A stretch of DNA of 42,980 bases from an uncultured Eubacteriales bacterium (GTDB lineage Bacteria > Bacillota > Clostridia > Oscillospirales > Oscillospiraceae), in assembly GCA_900319695.1 (NCBI GenBank), contig ONPN01000043.1:1-42980 (forward strand), read 5' to 3'. The translations under genes and the position numbers were made by a program. Position 1 is the stretch's first letter. Each line of letters opens with the position of its first letter. Below are positions 1 through 7,175 of this stretch, piece after piece. The notes under the pieces were generated by a model. That model saw only the letters and a program-made list of their open reading frames with translations, ran no database searches and had not been told where the DNA came from.

Positions 1-33
1 CGCAGGCGACACAATATCTCCACTCTCCACTCT

Positions 34-1023
34 TCACACTCCACTCTGACCCCAGATGGTGTGCAGCGGGACCTGGGGGCCGTGATCCTCCAGCTTATAA
101 TCCGGCGGGAGGATGATCATCTCAGGCTCGAGCGCGACCTTTGAATGCTCGTAGACGGTCCGGCGTATGTGGCGCATGAGCTCGTGCACGTCGTGAGAGC
201 TCGCCCCGCCGATGTTGACGACAAAGCCCGCGTGCTTCTCGGACACCTGCGCCCCGCCGATCGTATAGCCCTTGAGCCCCGCCTCGTCGATGAGCGCGGC
301 GGCGAAGCCCCCCTCCGGGCGCTTGAAGGCGCTGCCAGCCGAGGGGAGGTCAAGGGGCTGCTTTTCCCGGCGCTTCGCGTTGAGCTCGCGCATCTTCGCG
401 GCGATCTCCTCGGGGTCTCCCTTTTGGAGCCGGAAGACGGCGCTCACGATCACGCAGCCGGGCATTTTTTGGAAAAAGCTCGAGCGGTAGCCGAAGGCGC
501 ACTGCTCGTTGGAGAGCTCATAGATCGCCTGCTCGGGCAGAAAGTGGATGACCACGCTCTCCACCGCGTCCTTGAGCTCTCCACCGTAGGCCCCGGCGTT
601 CATCATCAGACCGCCGCCCACGCTGCCCGGTATGCCGGAGGCAAACTCCAGACCCGTCAGGCCGTTCTGCTGCGCAAAGCCGGCCAGCTTTGCAAGCGAC
701 ACTCCCGCCTCGGCGTAGACCGCGCCGTCCGGCAGGAGAAAGAGCTTCGTCAGCTTCTCGGTGGAGAGGATGAAGAGGTCCTTCAGCCCCTCGTCCGGGA
801 AGAGGATATTGGTCCCGTTGCCGAGAAGATAGGGGGCGAGCTCGTGCTTCTTCAAAAGATAGCAGAGCTTTGTCAGCCCCGTCACGTCCTGCGGCACGCC
901 GAGGGCCCGGACAGGCCCCCCGATGCGGAAGGAGCAGTGGGCGCTCATGGGCTCGTTTTCATACAGCGCAAGCCCCGGCATTTCCCGTTTGATCTCCTCT
1001 ATGGCAAGTTCGAGATTTTCCAT
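34..1023 (-). CDS. murB: UDP-N-acetylenolpyruvoylglucosamine reductase MurB
   Basis: MurB uses NADPH and FAD to reduce UDP-GlcNAc-enolpyruvate to UDP-MurNAc, the second committed step of cytoplasmic peptidoglycan precursor synthesis. The 329-residue product has the FAD-binding segment LLGNGTNIL near residues 67-74, the flavin-loop region ASGIPGSVGG at 128-137, and the catalytic serine motif SAGSAFKRP at 228-236 (proton-donor Ser231). A late Glu lies in ALEPE at 297-301. The length and the single Tyr-containing GYR segment (178-180) fit a type II MurB. The gene lies 75 bases downstream of hprK on the same strand, the order usual in Clostridia (hprK, murB, then rapZ, yvcK and whiA outside the window), so cotranscription is likely. 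A palindromic repeat occupies the gap. Confidence 0.95.
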   Translation of the reverse strand: MENLELAIEEIKREMPGLALYENEPMSAHCSFRIGGPVRALGVPQDVTGLTKLCYLLKKHELAPYLLGNGTNILFPDEGLKDLFILSTEKLTKLFLLPDGAVYAEAGVSLAKLAGFAQQNGLTGLEFASGIPGSVGGGLMMNAGAYGGELKDAVESVVIHFLPEQAIYELSNEQCAFGYRSSFFQKMPGCVIVSAVFRLQKGDPEEIAAKMRELNAKRREKQPLDLPSAGSAFKRPEGGFAAALIDEAGLKGYTIGGAQVSEKHAGFVVNIGGASSHDVHELMRHIRRTVYEHSKVALEPEMIILPPDYKLEDHGPQVPLHTIWGQSGV

Positions 1024-1049
1024 GATTTACTCCTGATCCTGGTTTTCCT

Positions 1050-1091
1050 GTCATTGCGAGCCGGTGACGCCGGTCACTGGTTCGCAATGAC
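1050..1091. repeat. Palindromic intergenic repeat between hprK and murB
   Basis: Arms of 10 bases (GTCATTGCGA, 1050-1059, and its exact complement at 1082-1091) enclose a second 8-bp stem (CCGGTGAC/GTCACTGG with one G-T pair). It is a near-perfect 42-base dyad lying between two cotranscribed genes, with no T-run, so it looks like a dispersed REP-like repeat rather than a terminator. The GTCATTGCGA arm is familiar from intergenic repeats of gut Clostridia (recalled, not searched). Confidence 0.75.
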
Positions 1092-1098
1092 GAAAATA

Positions 1099-2040
1099 TT
1101 AAAATAAACCTGCGTCGATGGCCGCGTCGTGCTCGTTGGCAAGAGCCTCGGCGGCGTTGTAGCCCATCTTCTTCTGGCGATTGTTCATCGCGGCAAGCTC
1201 CATGATGACGGCGAGATTTCGGCCGGGGCGCACGGGGATGGTCACCTGCGGGATGTCCACGCCGACAAAGCTCGCTGTCTCGTTGGTCAGTCCGAGGCGG
1301 TCGTAGGCCTTCTCTCTGTCCCAGTGTTCCATCTGCACGACGAGGTCGACGTTGCTCTCGGGCTTGACGGCGCCCATGCCGTAGAGGTGGCGGACGTTGA
1401 TGACGCCGATGCCGCGTATCTCCATATAATAGCGGATAAGCTCCGGCGCGCTGCCCATGAGAGAATGGCGGCTCACACGGCGGATCTCCACCGCGTCGTC
1501 CGCGATCAGGCGGTGGCCGCGCTTGATGAGCTCCAGGGCGGTCTCGCTCTTGCCGATGCCGCTGTCGCCCATCAGCAGCACGCCCTCGCCGTAGATCTCC
1601 ACCAGCACGCCGTGCACCGTCACGCGCGGGGCGAGGTATTTTTTCAGTGTGTGGATGATGTCCGCCTGAAATTCCGAGGTGTCCTCGTCGGTGATGAAGA
1701 CGCTGCGGTCGAAGCGCTTTGCCATCTCAATGCACTCGGGGAAGGCGGAGACCTCGTGGCAGATCACCAGCGCCGCGATCGGGTGCTGCATGAAGCGCTC
1801 AAAGGTGCGGCGGCGCTCCTCCGTGGACAGGGTATCCAGATAGGTGCTCTCGACACGGCCCATGATCTGGATGCGGCTGGGATCAAAGTAGTTGTAAAAA
1901 CCGGTCAGCTGCAGGGCGGGACGGTTCACGTCGGGGTTATTCAGCAGCGCGGTCTCATAGTCGGAGGAGAGGTTGAGCGGACGGAGCCCGCCGTGCTCCT
2001 CCACGATCTTTTTCAGCTTGACGGTGTACTTGCTGCGCAT
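1099..2040 (-). CDS. hprK: HPr kinase/phosphorylase HprK
   Basis: HprK phosphorylates and dephosphorylates Ser46 of HPr, the central switch of carbon catabolite control in Firmicutes. Counting from the start at 2040 the protein has 313 residues, the usual length (about 310). The Walker A loop GDSGIGKS is at 158-165, the conserved His in VHG at 143, the family signature MEIRGIGVINV at 206-216, and a C-terminal RPGRNLAVI segment at 271-279. The frame stays open to a TTG at 2109, with an ATG at 2088. ATG 2040 is preferred because MRSKYTVKLKKI matches the family N-terminus and AAAGGA lies upstream, though 14 bases away, which is long. The longer form would add 23 residues. Likely operon with murB. 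Confidence 0.93.
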   Translation of the reverse strand: MRSKYTVKLKKIVEEHGGLRPLNLSSDYETALLNNPDVNRPALQLTGFYNYFDPSRIQIMGRVESTYLDTLSTEERRRTFERFMQHPIAALVICHEVSAFPECIEMAKRFDRSVFITDEDTSEFQADIIHTLKKYLAPRVTVHGVLVEIYGEGVLLMGDSGIGKSETALELIKRGHRLIADDAVEIRRVSRHSLMGSAPELIRYYMEIRGIGVINVRHLYGMGAVKPESNVDLVVQMEHWDREKAYDRLGLTNETASFVGVDIPQVTIPVRPGRNLAVIMELAAMNNRQKKMGYNAAEALANEHDAAIDAGLF

Positions 2041-2188
2041 ACTGTTCACACTTATCCTTTCTATGATAGCCTGATACTCTATATTACCCATTTTTCGCGC
2101 GTTTGGCAAGCTCTTTTCCTCAGAGCCGGGCGTAAATGCCGGGCCCCGCGGGACAAAAAACTTTTTGCGCCGAAACGTAAAATTTCCC

Positions 2189-2217
2189 TTGCAATTGCAG
2201 AAACCATCTGCTATTAT
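2189..2217 (+). promoter_or_regulatory. Sigma-A type promoter of the rpmB remnant
   Basis: TTGCAA (2189-2194), 17 bases, TATTAT (2212-2217). It lies 50 bases before the AUG of the deleted rpmB and is followed by AGGAGGT at 2251, so transcription and initiation signals of the ribosomal gene seem intact. Confidence 0.65.
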
Positions 2218-2266
2218 AAATGAGCTGCTTTTCGGCAGTCAACACATGCAAGGAGGTGCTCCATCC

Positions 2267-2348
2267 ATGGCGAAGTGCGAATTCTGCGACAAAGGCGTTA
2301 CCTTCGGCATCAAGGTCAGCCACTCTCACAGATACCCGCGCTGTGTAA
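2267..2348 (+). pseudogene. rpmB: rpmB (ribosomal protein L28) with an internal deletion
   Basis: The first 21 codons (2267-2329) read MAKCEFCDKGVTFGIKVSHS plus H, the textbook L28 N-terminus with its CxxC zinc motif, after an AGGAGGT ribosome site. The next bases abandon L28 at once. In the +1 frame, 2331-2348 reads D-T-R-A-V-stop, matching the usual L28 C-terminal TRAV/TRAI ending, and the terminator follows. About 35-40 codons of the middle (normal length 62-63), including the KRSN/W and CTRCLRSGK parts, are therefore missing and the joint is out of frame. Read in frame 0, translation would run on through the terminator to about 2686. Either a second rpmB exists elsewhere, or this is an assembly collapse. 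Confidence 0.8.
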
Positions 2349-2369
2349 TTTATAATAATTACCCGAATC

Positions 2370-2400
2370 GAGCCTGTCCCCATAAGGGACGGGCTCTTTT
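2370..2400 (+). terminator. Intrinsic terminator after rpmB remnant
   Basis: GAGCCTGTCCC, loop CATAA, GGGACGGGCTC (11-bp stem with one wobble pair) followed by TTTT. It lies 22 bases after the residual L28 stop codon. Confidence 0.85.
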
Positions 2401-2463
2401 CGGTTTTAAAAGCAAAATCGGGCAGATACGTCATTGTACCCGCCCGGTCTTTTCTTTCCAATA

Positions 2464-3900
2464 TCAGTACGCGACGCCCCAGAAAATCATGTGCTTGGCG
2501 GGCTTGCCGCAGCAGGCGCAGACCTCGTCCAGCTTCTCCTGCTCGAAGGGGATGCAGCGCGAAGACATGCCCGCCTGCTCCTTCATCTTGAGCTCGCACT
2601 CGACGTCGCCGCACCACATGGTCTTGATGAAGCCGCCGTTCTTCTCCTGGAGCTCCTTCGCCTCCTCAATGGAGTGCGCGGCATAGATATGCTCGTCCAG
2701 GTTCTTTTTGGCCTTCTCGTAGAGGCCCTGCTGCACCGCGTCCAGCAGCTCCGGCACCTTGGCCGCAAGCTCCGCAAGGGCGATCTGGGTCTTTTCGCCG
2801 TTGTCGCGGCGCACCGCCACGCACACGCCGTTCTCAATATCCTTGGGGCCGAGCTCCACGCGCAGGGGCACGCCCTTCATCTCATACTGCGCGCACTTCC
2901 AGCCGAGGCTGTTGTCGCTGTCGTCCAGCGTCACGCGGATACCGGCCGCCTTGAGCGCCTCAAAGAGCTCGTTGGCCTTCTCAAGGACGCCGGGCTTGTG
3001 CTGTGCCACGGGCACGACGACCACCTGGATCGGCGCCACCTGCGGCGGCAGGACCAGACCGTTGTTGTCGCCGTGGGCCATGATGACCGCGCCGATCATG
3101 CGGGTCGTGGAGCCCCAGGAGGTCTGGAAGGGGTACTGCAGTTTGTTGTCGCGGCCGGTGAAAGTCACGTCGTAGGCGCGGGAGAACTTGTCGCCGAAGT
3201 AGTGAGAGGTCGCGCCCTGCAGGGCTTTGCGGTCCTTCATCATGCACTCGACCGTGTAGGTCGCCTCGGCCCCGGCAAACTTCTCCTTGTCAGTCTTGCG
3301 GCCGCGCACAACGGGGATGGCCAGCACCTTCTCAAAGAAGTCGGCGTAGCAGTTGAGCTGCTGCTCGGTCTCCGCCTTCGCCTCTTCGGCGGTCTCATGG
3401 ATGGTGTGGCCCTCCTGCCACCAGAACTCGCGGGAGCGGAGGAAGGGGCGGGTGGTCTTCTCCCAGCGGATGACGGAGCACCACTGGTTATAGAGCATGG
3501 GCAGCTCGCGATAGGAGTGGAGCACGCGGGACCAGTGATCGCAGAACATGGTCTCAGAGGTGGGACGGAAGGCAAGGCGCTCTTCAAGCTGCTCGCTGCC
3601 GCCCATGGTGACCCAGGCGACCTCGGGCGCAAAGCCGTTGACAAGCTCGCCCTCTTTCTTCAAAAGGCTCTCCGGGATCAGCACCGGCATTGCCACGTTG
3701 ACGTGGCCGGTCTTCTTGAACTCGGCGTCCATGATCCGCTGCATGTTCTCCCAGATGGCATAGCCGTAGGGACGCAGAATGGTAAAGCCCTTGACCGAGG
3801 CATACTCCACCAGCTCCGCCTTGCGGCAGATGTCGGTATACCACTGGGCAAAGTCGACCTCCATATCGGTGATCTGCTCGACTCTCTTGTCTTTCGCCAT
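2464..3900 (-). CDS. proS: Prolyl-tRNA synthetase, archaeal/eukaryotic-type (ProS type 3)
   Basis: Class II synthetase charging tRNA-Pro. The 478-residue product is the short form without the bacterial INS editing insertion. Motif 2 elements appear as FRPTSE (111-116) and RPFLRSREFWWQEGHT (151-166). A class II core with GSTTRMIGAVIMAHGD follows, then an anticodon-binding domain starting near QVVVVPVAQH, and a C-terminal cysteine-bearing domain (CGDVECELK, CACCGKPAKHMIFWG) of the kind that binds zinc in this subtype. ATG 3900 is chosen over an upstream in-frame start because GAGAGG sits 7 bases before it. A promoter faces it at 3996-4024. The leader is under 100 bases, too short for a T-box. 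Confidence 0.95.
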   Translation of the reverse strand: MAKDKRVEQITDMEVDFAQWYTDICRKAELVEYASVKGFTILRPYGYAIWENMQRIMDAEFKKTGHVNVAMPVLIPESLLKKEGELVNGFAPEVAWVTMGGSEQLEERLAFRPTSETMFCDHWSRVLHSYRELPMLYNQWCSVIRWEKTTRPFLRSREFWWQEGHTIHETAEEAKAETEQQLNCYADFFEKVLAIPVVRGRKTDKEKFAGAEATYTVECMMKDRKALQGATSHYFGDKFSRAYDVTFTGRDNKLQYPFQTSWGSTTRMIGAVIMAHGDNNGLVLPPQVAPIQVVVVPVAQHKPGVLEKANELFEALKAAGIRVTLDDSDNSLGWKCAQYEMKGVPLRVELGPKDIENGVCVAVRRDNGEKTQIALAELAAKVPELLDAVQQGLYEKAKKNLDEHIYAAHSIEEAKELQEKNGGFIKTMWCGDVECELKMKEQAGMSSRCIPFEQEKLDEVCACCGKPAKHMIFWGVAY

Positions 3901-3995
3901 AATCTTACCTCTCAATCGCCAGGACCCTTGCCCCGCCGTAATGTCGGCCTTATACCGAACTTTCGTGGAAGCTCGTTATTCAGTCGCAGGCATAT

Positions 3996-4024
3996 ATTGT
4001 AAAGCTGCTCCGCGCCCTTGTCAA
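3996..4024 (-). promoter_or_regulatory. Promoter of proS
   Basis: On the minus strand, TTGACA (4024-4019), 17 bases, TACAAT (4001-3996). This is a near-consensus sigma-A site about 95 bases before the proS start. Confidence 0.75.
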
Positions 4025-4066
4025 CCATTTTTCCAGAGCTTTTTGACACTAAATTGCAAATAATTC

Positions 4067-4095
4067 TTGACCAAACGGCAAGGAGCGGATATAAT
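4067..4095 (+). promoter_or_regulatory. Promoter of the HAAS/DUF1700-like operon
   Basis: TTGACC (4067-4072), 17 bases, TATAAT (4090-4095). Transcription would start near 4102, leaving a leader of about 35 bases before the ATT start at 4136. Confidence 0.75.
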
Positions 4096-4135
4096 CTCCT
4101 TTGTACGCCGTATCGAATAGCGGAGGTGACGCCCC

Positions 4136-5254
4136 ATTAACAAACAGAAATTCCTTGCCGAGCTCGGAAGACTGCTGACCTTCATGTATGAAGAGGACAG
4201 AGTGCGGGCTCTGGAAGAGTATGAAGATATCTTTGAACAGGCCGGAAACGAGAACGCTGTCCTGCAGCTTCTCGTGTCCCCGACGCGGCAGGCTGTCAAC
4301 CTGGCCCGCGCCTATGACGCCAAGGATCGCGGCTCCCTTTCCGAGGGCGGCGAAGGTCCGGCCTATCTCACCGTGATCGACGATCTGCGCCGTCAGGCGG
4401 GTGCGCTCATGCCCGCTGCCCCCGTGCTGGCCGTCGACAGCGACGACAGTCAGATTTCCCTCTTTGACAAGCCCGATGTGGCCGATTCCGTTTTTAACAA
4501 TCTTGAACTCGGAAATCTCCCGGAGCTTGAGGAGGACGAGCTGCCCGAGATCCCTCCCGAGGAGATCGACAGCTACCCCGACGAGGACAGAGGCACCGAA
4601 ACGCTTTCGCCTCCGGTCATACCGGACAGAACGGCCCAGACAGAGGAGACGCCCAACCGCGAGGTGGAAGCCTTCTCCGACGCGGTGGACGCTTTTCTCG
4701 CGGACTTTACCGTACGCGGCGACAGCGGCGATGGAGAGGCGCCCTACCCGGCGCAGTTTGCCGAGAGCAAGACGGAGGAGCGCCCCGCTCCGACACCGGC
4801 TCCGGTCCTGGATCACCATGACGAGGACAGACCGCTGCCGGCTGAGATGATAGCAAGCGCGCAGAACACGCGCCCTGATGTCATGCCCATCCTTCCCGAT
4901 CTGCCCCCGCAGACGAAGAAAAAGGCCAGTGTACCTCTGCTGATCCTGTATAGTCTGATCGCAATCCCCATCACCCTGCTGCTCATCGTGCTGCTTCTGG
5001 TGCCCGCGGCGCTCTGTCTGGGGCTTGCGGCTGCGGGACTCAGTGCAGGCTTTGCGGGCGTGGTCGAGGCTTTCACGGCTTTCTCGGTGTTTGCTGACAT
5101 GCTGCTGGTCTTCGGCCTTGCGCTTGCCATCGCGGCGTTCGGCCTGCTGCTGTTTTGGTGCTTTGTCTGGTTCCTCGTCGGCGCGATTCCGGGCCTGATC
5201 CGCGGCGCGTGCAGACTGGGCGGCAAACTCTGCTATCGGGAGGTACCGGTATGA
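4136..5254 (+). CDS. HAAS/DUF1700-like membrane protein with acidic linker, probable ATT start
   Basis: Starting at ATT 4136 the N-terminus reads (M)NKQKFLAELGRLLTFMYEED, very like the HAAS/DUF1700 helical domain (NKxEFLxELxxxL...EEExR). This is followed by a long acidic, proline-rich and probably disordered stretch (about residues 95-255), then hydrophobic segments from about 262 to 355 with small-residue-rich helices, typical of DUF1700 C-termini. GGAGGTGA at 4122-4129 is 9 bases before ATT, and an in-frame TGA at 4127 blocks any earlier start. The first ATG (4184) lacks a ribosome site and would cut off half of the first helix. The 372-residue product overlaps the next gene by four bases (ATGA). 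In related loci DUF1700 pairs with a PadR regulator and a DUF4097 protein, neither of which is seen here. Function unknown, probably envelope-related. Confidence 0.7.
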   Translation: MNKQKFLAELGRLLTFMYEEDRVRALEEYEDIFEQAGNENAVLQLLVSPTRQAVNLARAYDAKDRGSLSEGGEGPAYLTVIDDLRRQAGALMPAAPVLAVDSDDSQISLFDKPDVADSVFNNLELGNLPELEEDELPEIPPEEIDSYPDEDRGTETLSPPVIPDRTAQTEETPNREVEAFSDAVDAFLADFTVRGDSGDGEAPYPAQFAESKTEERPAPTPAPVLDHHDEDRPLPAEMIASAQNTRPDVMPILPDLPPQTKKKASVPLLILYSLIAIPITLLLIVLLLVPAALCLGLAAAGLSAGFAGVVEAFTAFSVFADMLLVFGLALAIAAFGLLLFWCFVWFLVGAIPGLIRGACRLGGKLCYREVPV

Positions 5255-5469
5255 AAAAAGCCTGGAGAATCATTCTCGTCATCATCGTCATCTGTGTCGC
5301 CGTCGGCGCGGTGAGCGCCGGGGTCGGCGTTCTGACGGGCGCGGATTTCGAGCGCATAGGCGCGACGCTCAGCGATCAGATCGCGGAGAAATACAACTAT
5401 GACGCTGACGCCATTATCCACGAGTGGATTCCACAGAGCGCGCAGATCATCGGAGAGTCGATCGCCTGA
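5251..5469 (+). CDS. Small single-pass membrane protein, partner of the HAAS-like gene
   Basis: A 72-residue product: a basic start (MKKAWR), one membrane helix (about residues 6-30), and a short outside tail rich in acidic and aromatic residues (YNYDADAIIHEWIP). ATG 5251 overlaps the upstream TGA (ATGA) and follows GGGAGGT at good spacing, so the two genes are translationally coupled. In other DUF1700 loci this position holds a DUF4097-type protein that also starts with a membrane helix. This could be a stripped-down counterpart, but no beta-helix domain follows. Function unknown. Confidence 0.65.
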   Translation: MKKAWRIILVIIVICVAVGAVSAGVGVLTGADFERIGATLSDQIAEKYNYDADAIIHEWIPQSAQIIGESIA

Positions 5470-5491
5470 GGGAAAGCATCACAGAACTACA

Positions 5492-5524
5492 ACCGGCAGC
5501 TGCCCGTTTCGCGCGGCTGCCGGT
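5492..5524 (+). terminator. Hairpin after the HAAS-like operon
   Basis: ACCGGCAGC (5492-5500) pairs with GCTGCCGGT (5516-5524), followed by the moderately T-rich CTTATCATTTC. The U-tract is weak, so termination may be partial. Confidence 0.55.
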
Positions 5525-5559
5525 CTTATCATTTCGGAATTGTACAGGAGGTGCTTGAC

Positions 5560-6231
5560 ATGGCAAGGACGCCGCTCGCAGAGAGAGAGCTGCCCGTTTA
5601 CTCACGGGGGGAGGAGCGCCTGAACACCCTCACACACATCCTGGGGGGCGTGATGGGCCTTGCGATCCTGATCTGCGGTCTCATGACCGCCTCGGAGCAT
5701 CAAAATCCCTGGGCCGTCGTCGGCTGCGCAATCTACGGCGCGTCCATGATCCTGCTCTACGCCGTGTCCAGCCTCTATCACGGTCTCCCAGCAGGCAAGG
5801 CAAAACGACTTCTGCGCATTTTTGACCACTGCACCATCTACGCCCTCATCGCCGGAACCTATACGCCCATCCTGCTGGCCGCGGTGCGCCCGATCCATCC
5901 GGACCTGGCCTGGACAATTCTGGGCTGCGAATGGGGACTCGGGCTGCTTGCGGCTGTGCTGACCGCGATCGACCTCAAAAAATACAGCAAGCTGTCCATG
6001 GCCTGCTATATCGGGATGGGTTGGATTGTCGTGGTTGCGCTCAAGCCAACGCTCGAGGCGGTCACGCTGCCGGGCTTCCTCTGGCTGCTGGCGGGAGGCG
6101 TGGCCTATACCGTCGGCGTGGTCCTGTATATGAAAGGGAAGAAGCAGAAGTGGTTTCACACGGTGTTCCACGTCTTCGTCGTCCTCGGCAGCGCCCTGCA
6201 GGCGGTGTGCATCCTGAACTATGTCCTGTGA
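5560..6231 (+). CDS. Hemolysin III / PAQR family membrane protein
   Basis: Seven-helix membrane protein of the PAQR/YqfA-hemolysin III family (223 residues). The three metal-site signatures are present: SSLYHG early, FDHCTIY(A)LIAGTYTP in the middle, and WFHTVFHVFVV near the end. These carry the Ser/His, Asp/His and His ligands of the proposed zinc-dependent hydrolase site. The hemolysin name is historical; bacterial members are linked to membrane homeostasis. ATG 5560 is chosen over GTG 5551 because AGGAGG lies 8 bases ahead of it. It appears to be a single-gene unit, since a hairpin precedes it and a repeat element follows. Confidence 0.9.
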   Translation: MARTPLAERELPVYSRGEERLNTLTHILGGVMGLAILICGLMTASEHQNPWAVVGCAIYGASMILLYAVSSLYHGLPAGKAKRLLRIFDHCTIYALIAGTYTPILLAAVRPIHPDLAWTILGCEWGLGLLAAVLTAIDLKKYSKLSMACYIGMGWIVVVALKPTLEAVTLPGFLWLLAGGVAYTVGVVLYMKGKKQKWFHTVFHVFVVLGSALQAVCILNYVL

Positions 6232-6242
6232 GAAAGCGTTTT

Positions 6243-6462
6243 GGCAACACCGCACCATCCGCCTTCGGCGTCTTTCGGAAAAATTGCTCTTGGGCAACAC
6301 CGCACAATCCGCCTGCGGCATCTCCTGGAAAATTTGTGCCCTGATTTCGTCACTTTTTCTTGAGGTACACAAAGTACATCTGCGAAAAAGTCCCAAATTT
6401 TCTCAGGATCTGCTCTTGCCGAATTATGCGGTGTTGCCCTTGCCGAATTATGCGGTATTGCC
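6243..6462. repeat. Long palindromic MITE-like element with duplicated ends
   Basis: Two left copies of GGCAACACCGCA (6243-6254 and 6293-6304, a 50-base period) face two right copies of TGCGGTRTTGCC inside a perfectly phased 24-base tandem repeat (6415-6438 and 6439-6462, one base different). Between them the arms continue to pair: CCTGGAAAATTTG with CAAATTTTCTCAGG, ACTTTTTC with GAAAAAGT, and GTAC with GTAC around ACAAA. The inner copy could fold into one imperfect hairpin of about 150 bases. No ORF with a ribosome site lies inside. It looks like a non-autonomous, species-type intergenic repeat. Confidence 0.75.
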
Positions 6463-6463
6463 C

Positions 6464-6500
6464 TTGCTTTTTTGACGCCGATTCAGTACAATGAATCGGC
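6464..6500 (+). promoter_or_regulatory. Promoter of acyP with a dyad over the -10
   Basis: TTGCTT (6464-6469), 17 bases, TACAAT (6487-6492). A perfect 9-base inverted repeat GCCGATTCA / TGAATCGGC (6477-6485, 6492-6500) with a 6-base spacer straddles the -10 hexamer, a position suited to a repressor operator. The regulator is unknown. Confidence 0.6.
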
Positions 6501-6530
6501 AAAGATTCTGACGACGGGGGACTGGGAGCC

Positions 6531-6827
6531 ATGACGGACGGCGTGCCGATCATACGGGAGCATCTGATTTTCTCCGGCACGGTGCAGGGCGTCGGCTTTC
6601 GCTGGCGGGCCATGCGCGCGGCGGATGCTGCGGGCTGTACCGGCTGGGTGCGAAACGACCCGAACGGCACGGTCTCCATGGAAATCCAGGGCAGCGAGGC
6701 GCAGATCGAGCGGGTGATCCGATCACTGGATCGCGCACCCTATATCCGCATCACGGATTTGAACGTCCGGCGTATTCCCGTCGACGAGCGCGAGAGCGAC
6801 TTTATCACCAGAGGCGAATACTGGTAA
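6531..6827 (+). CDS. acyP: Acylphosphatase
   Basis: Small cytoplasmic enzyme hydrolysing acyl phosphates such as acetyl phosphate or 1,3-bisphosphoglycerate. The 98-residue protein carries the signature GTVQGVGFRWRA (16-27) with the phosphate-binding Arg24, and GWVRNDPNGTV (38-48) with the catalytic Asn42. A beta-alpha-beta pattern fills the rest. The final residues ITRGEYW are close to the usual C-terminal aromatic ending. It is followed after 22 bases by the zinc-ribbon gene and is probably cotranscribed with it. Confidence 0.93.
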   Translation: MTDGVPIIREHLIFSGTVQGVGFRWRAMRAADAAGCTGWVRNDPNGTVSMEIQGSEAQIERVIRSLDRAPYIRITDLNVRRIPVDERESDFITRGEYW

Positions 6828-6849
6828 ATCATGATTTGGAGGAAAAACG

Positions 6850-7074
6850 ATGAATCTGCATGAAGAACTGATCCTGCACGACTGCCCCTACTGCGGCGGC
6901 GCGGGCTTACTGGAGGAGGAGCAAGGCTGGTGCTGGTACGTGATGTGCCTGGACTGCGGCGCGCAGACCGCGCAGATCGAGTACAAGACGCCGGAGGAGC
7001 GCGCAGAGGCGGCAGGCAAGGCCGCCGATCTCTGGAACTTTGGCAAGATCATGCGCAGCGGCATCGGAGACTGA
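6850..7074 (+). CDS. Lar-like zinc-ribbon protein
   Basis: A 74-residue protein with two CxxC pairs, CPYC at 12-15 and CLDC at 33-36 (C12, C15, C33, C36), followed by GAQTAQIEYKTPEERAEAA and then LWN. This CPxCG...W(Y/F)VxCxxCGAxG...A...WN layout is that of the Lar restriction-alleviation zinc-ribbon family. That family is common in phages but also occurs as isolated chromosomal genes of unknown role. GGAGG stands 9 bases ahead of the ATG. No phage genes adjoin it. The restriction-alleviation function is not implied. Confidence 0.7.
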   Translation: MNLHEELILHDCPYCGGAGLLEEEQGWCWYVMCLDCGAQTAQIEYKTPEERAEAAGKAADLWNFGKIMRSGIGD

Positions 7075-7087
7075 GGAGATTTTGGGA

Positions 7088-7116
7088 TTGAAAAAGCCGC
7101 CGTAGTGTGGTAAGAT
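7088..7116 (+). promoter_or_regulatory. Promoter of pssA-psd
   Basis: TTGAAA (7088-7093), 17 bases, TAAGAT (7111-7116), 60 bases before the pssA start. Confidence 0.55.
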
Positions 7117-7175
7117 ACATTGTCGAAAAGATGTCATTCTGCTCCGGCGCATTTATTAGAGAGAGGAATCCACAA

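Noticed and set aside
2330-2686. Read-through extension of rpmB as a new longer protein
   Set aside because: It passes through the terminator and runs antisense to proS; the composition does not resemble a protein.
3901-3995. T-box leader upstream of proS
   Set aside because: The leader from promoter to start is under 100 bases and no T-box sequence or specifier loop is visible.
6415-6462. CRISPR-like repeats
   Set aside because: Only two directly abutting 24-base copies with no spacers, and they are arms of a palindromic element.
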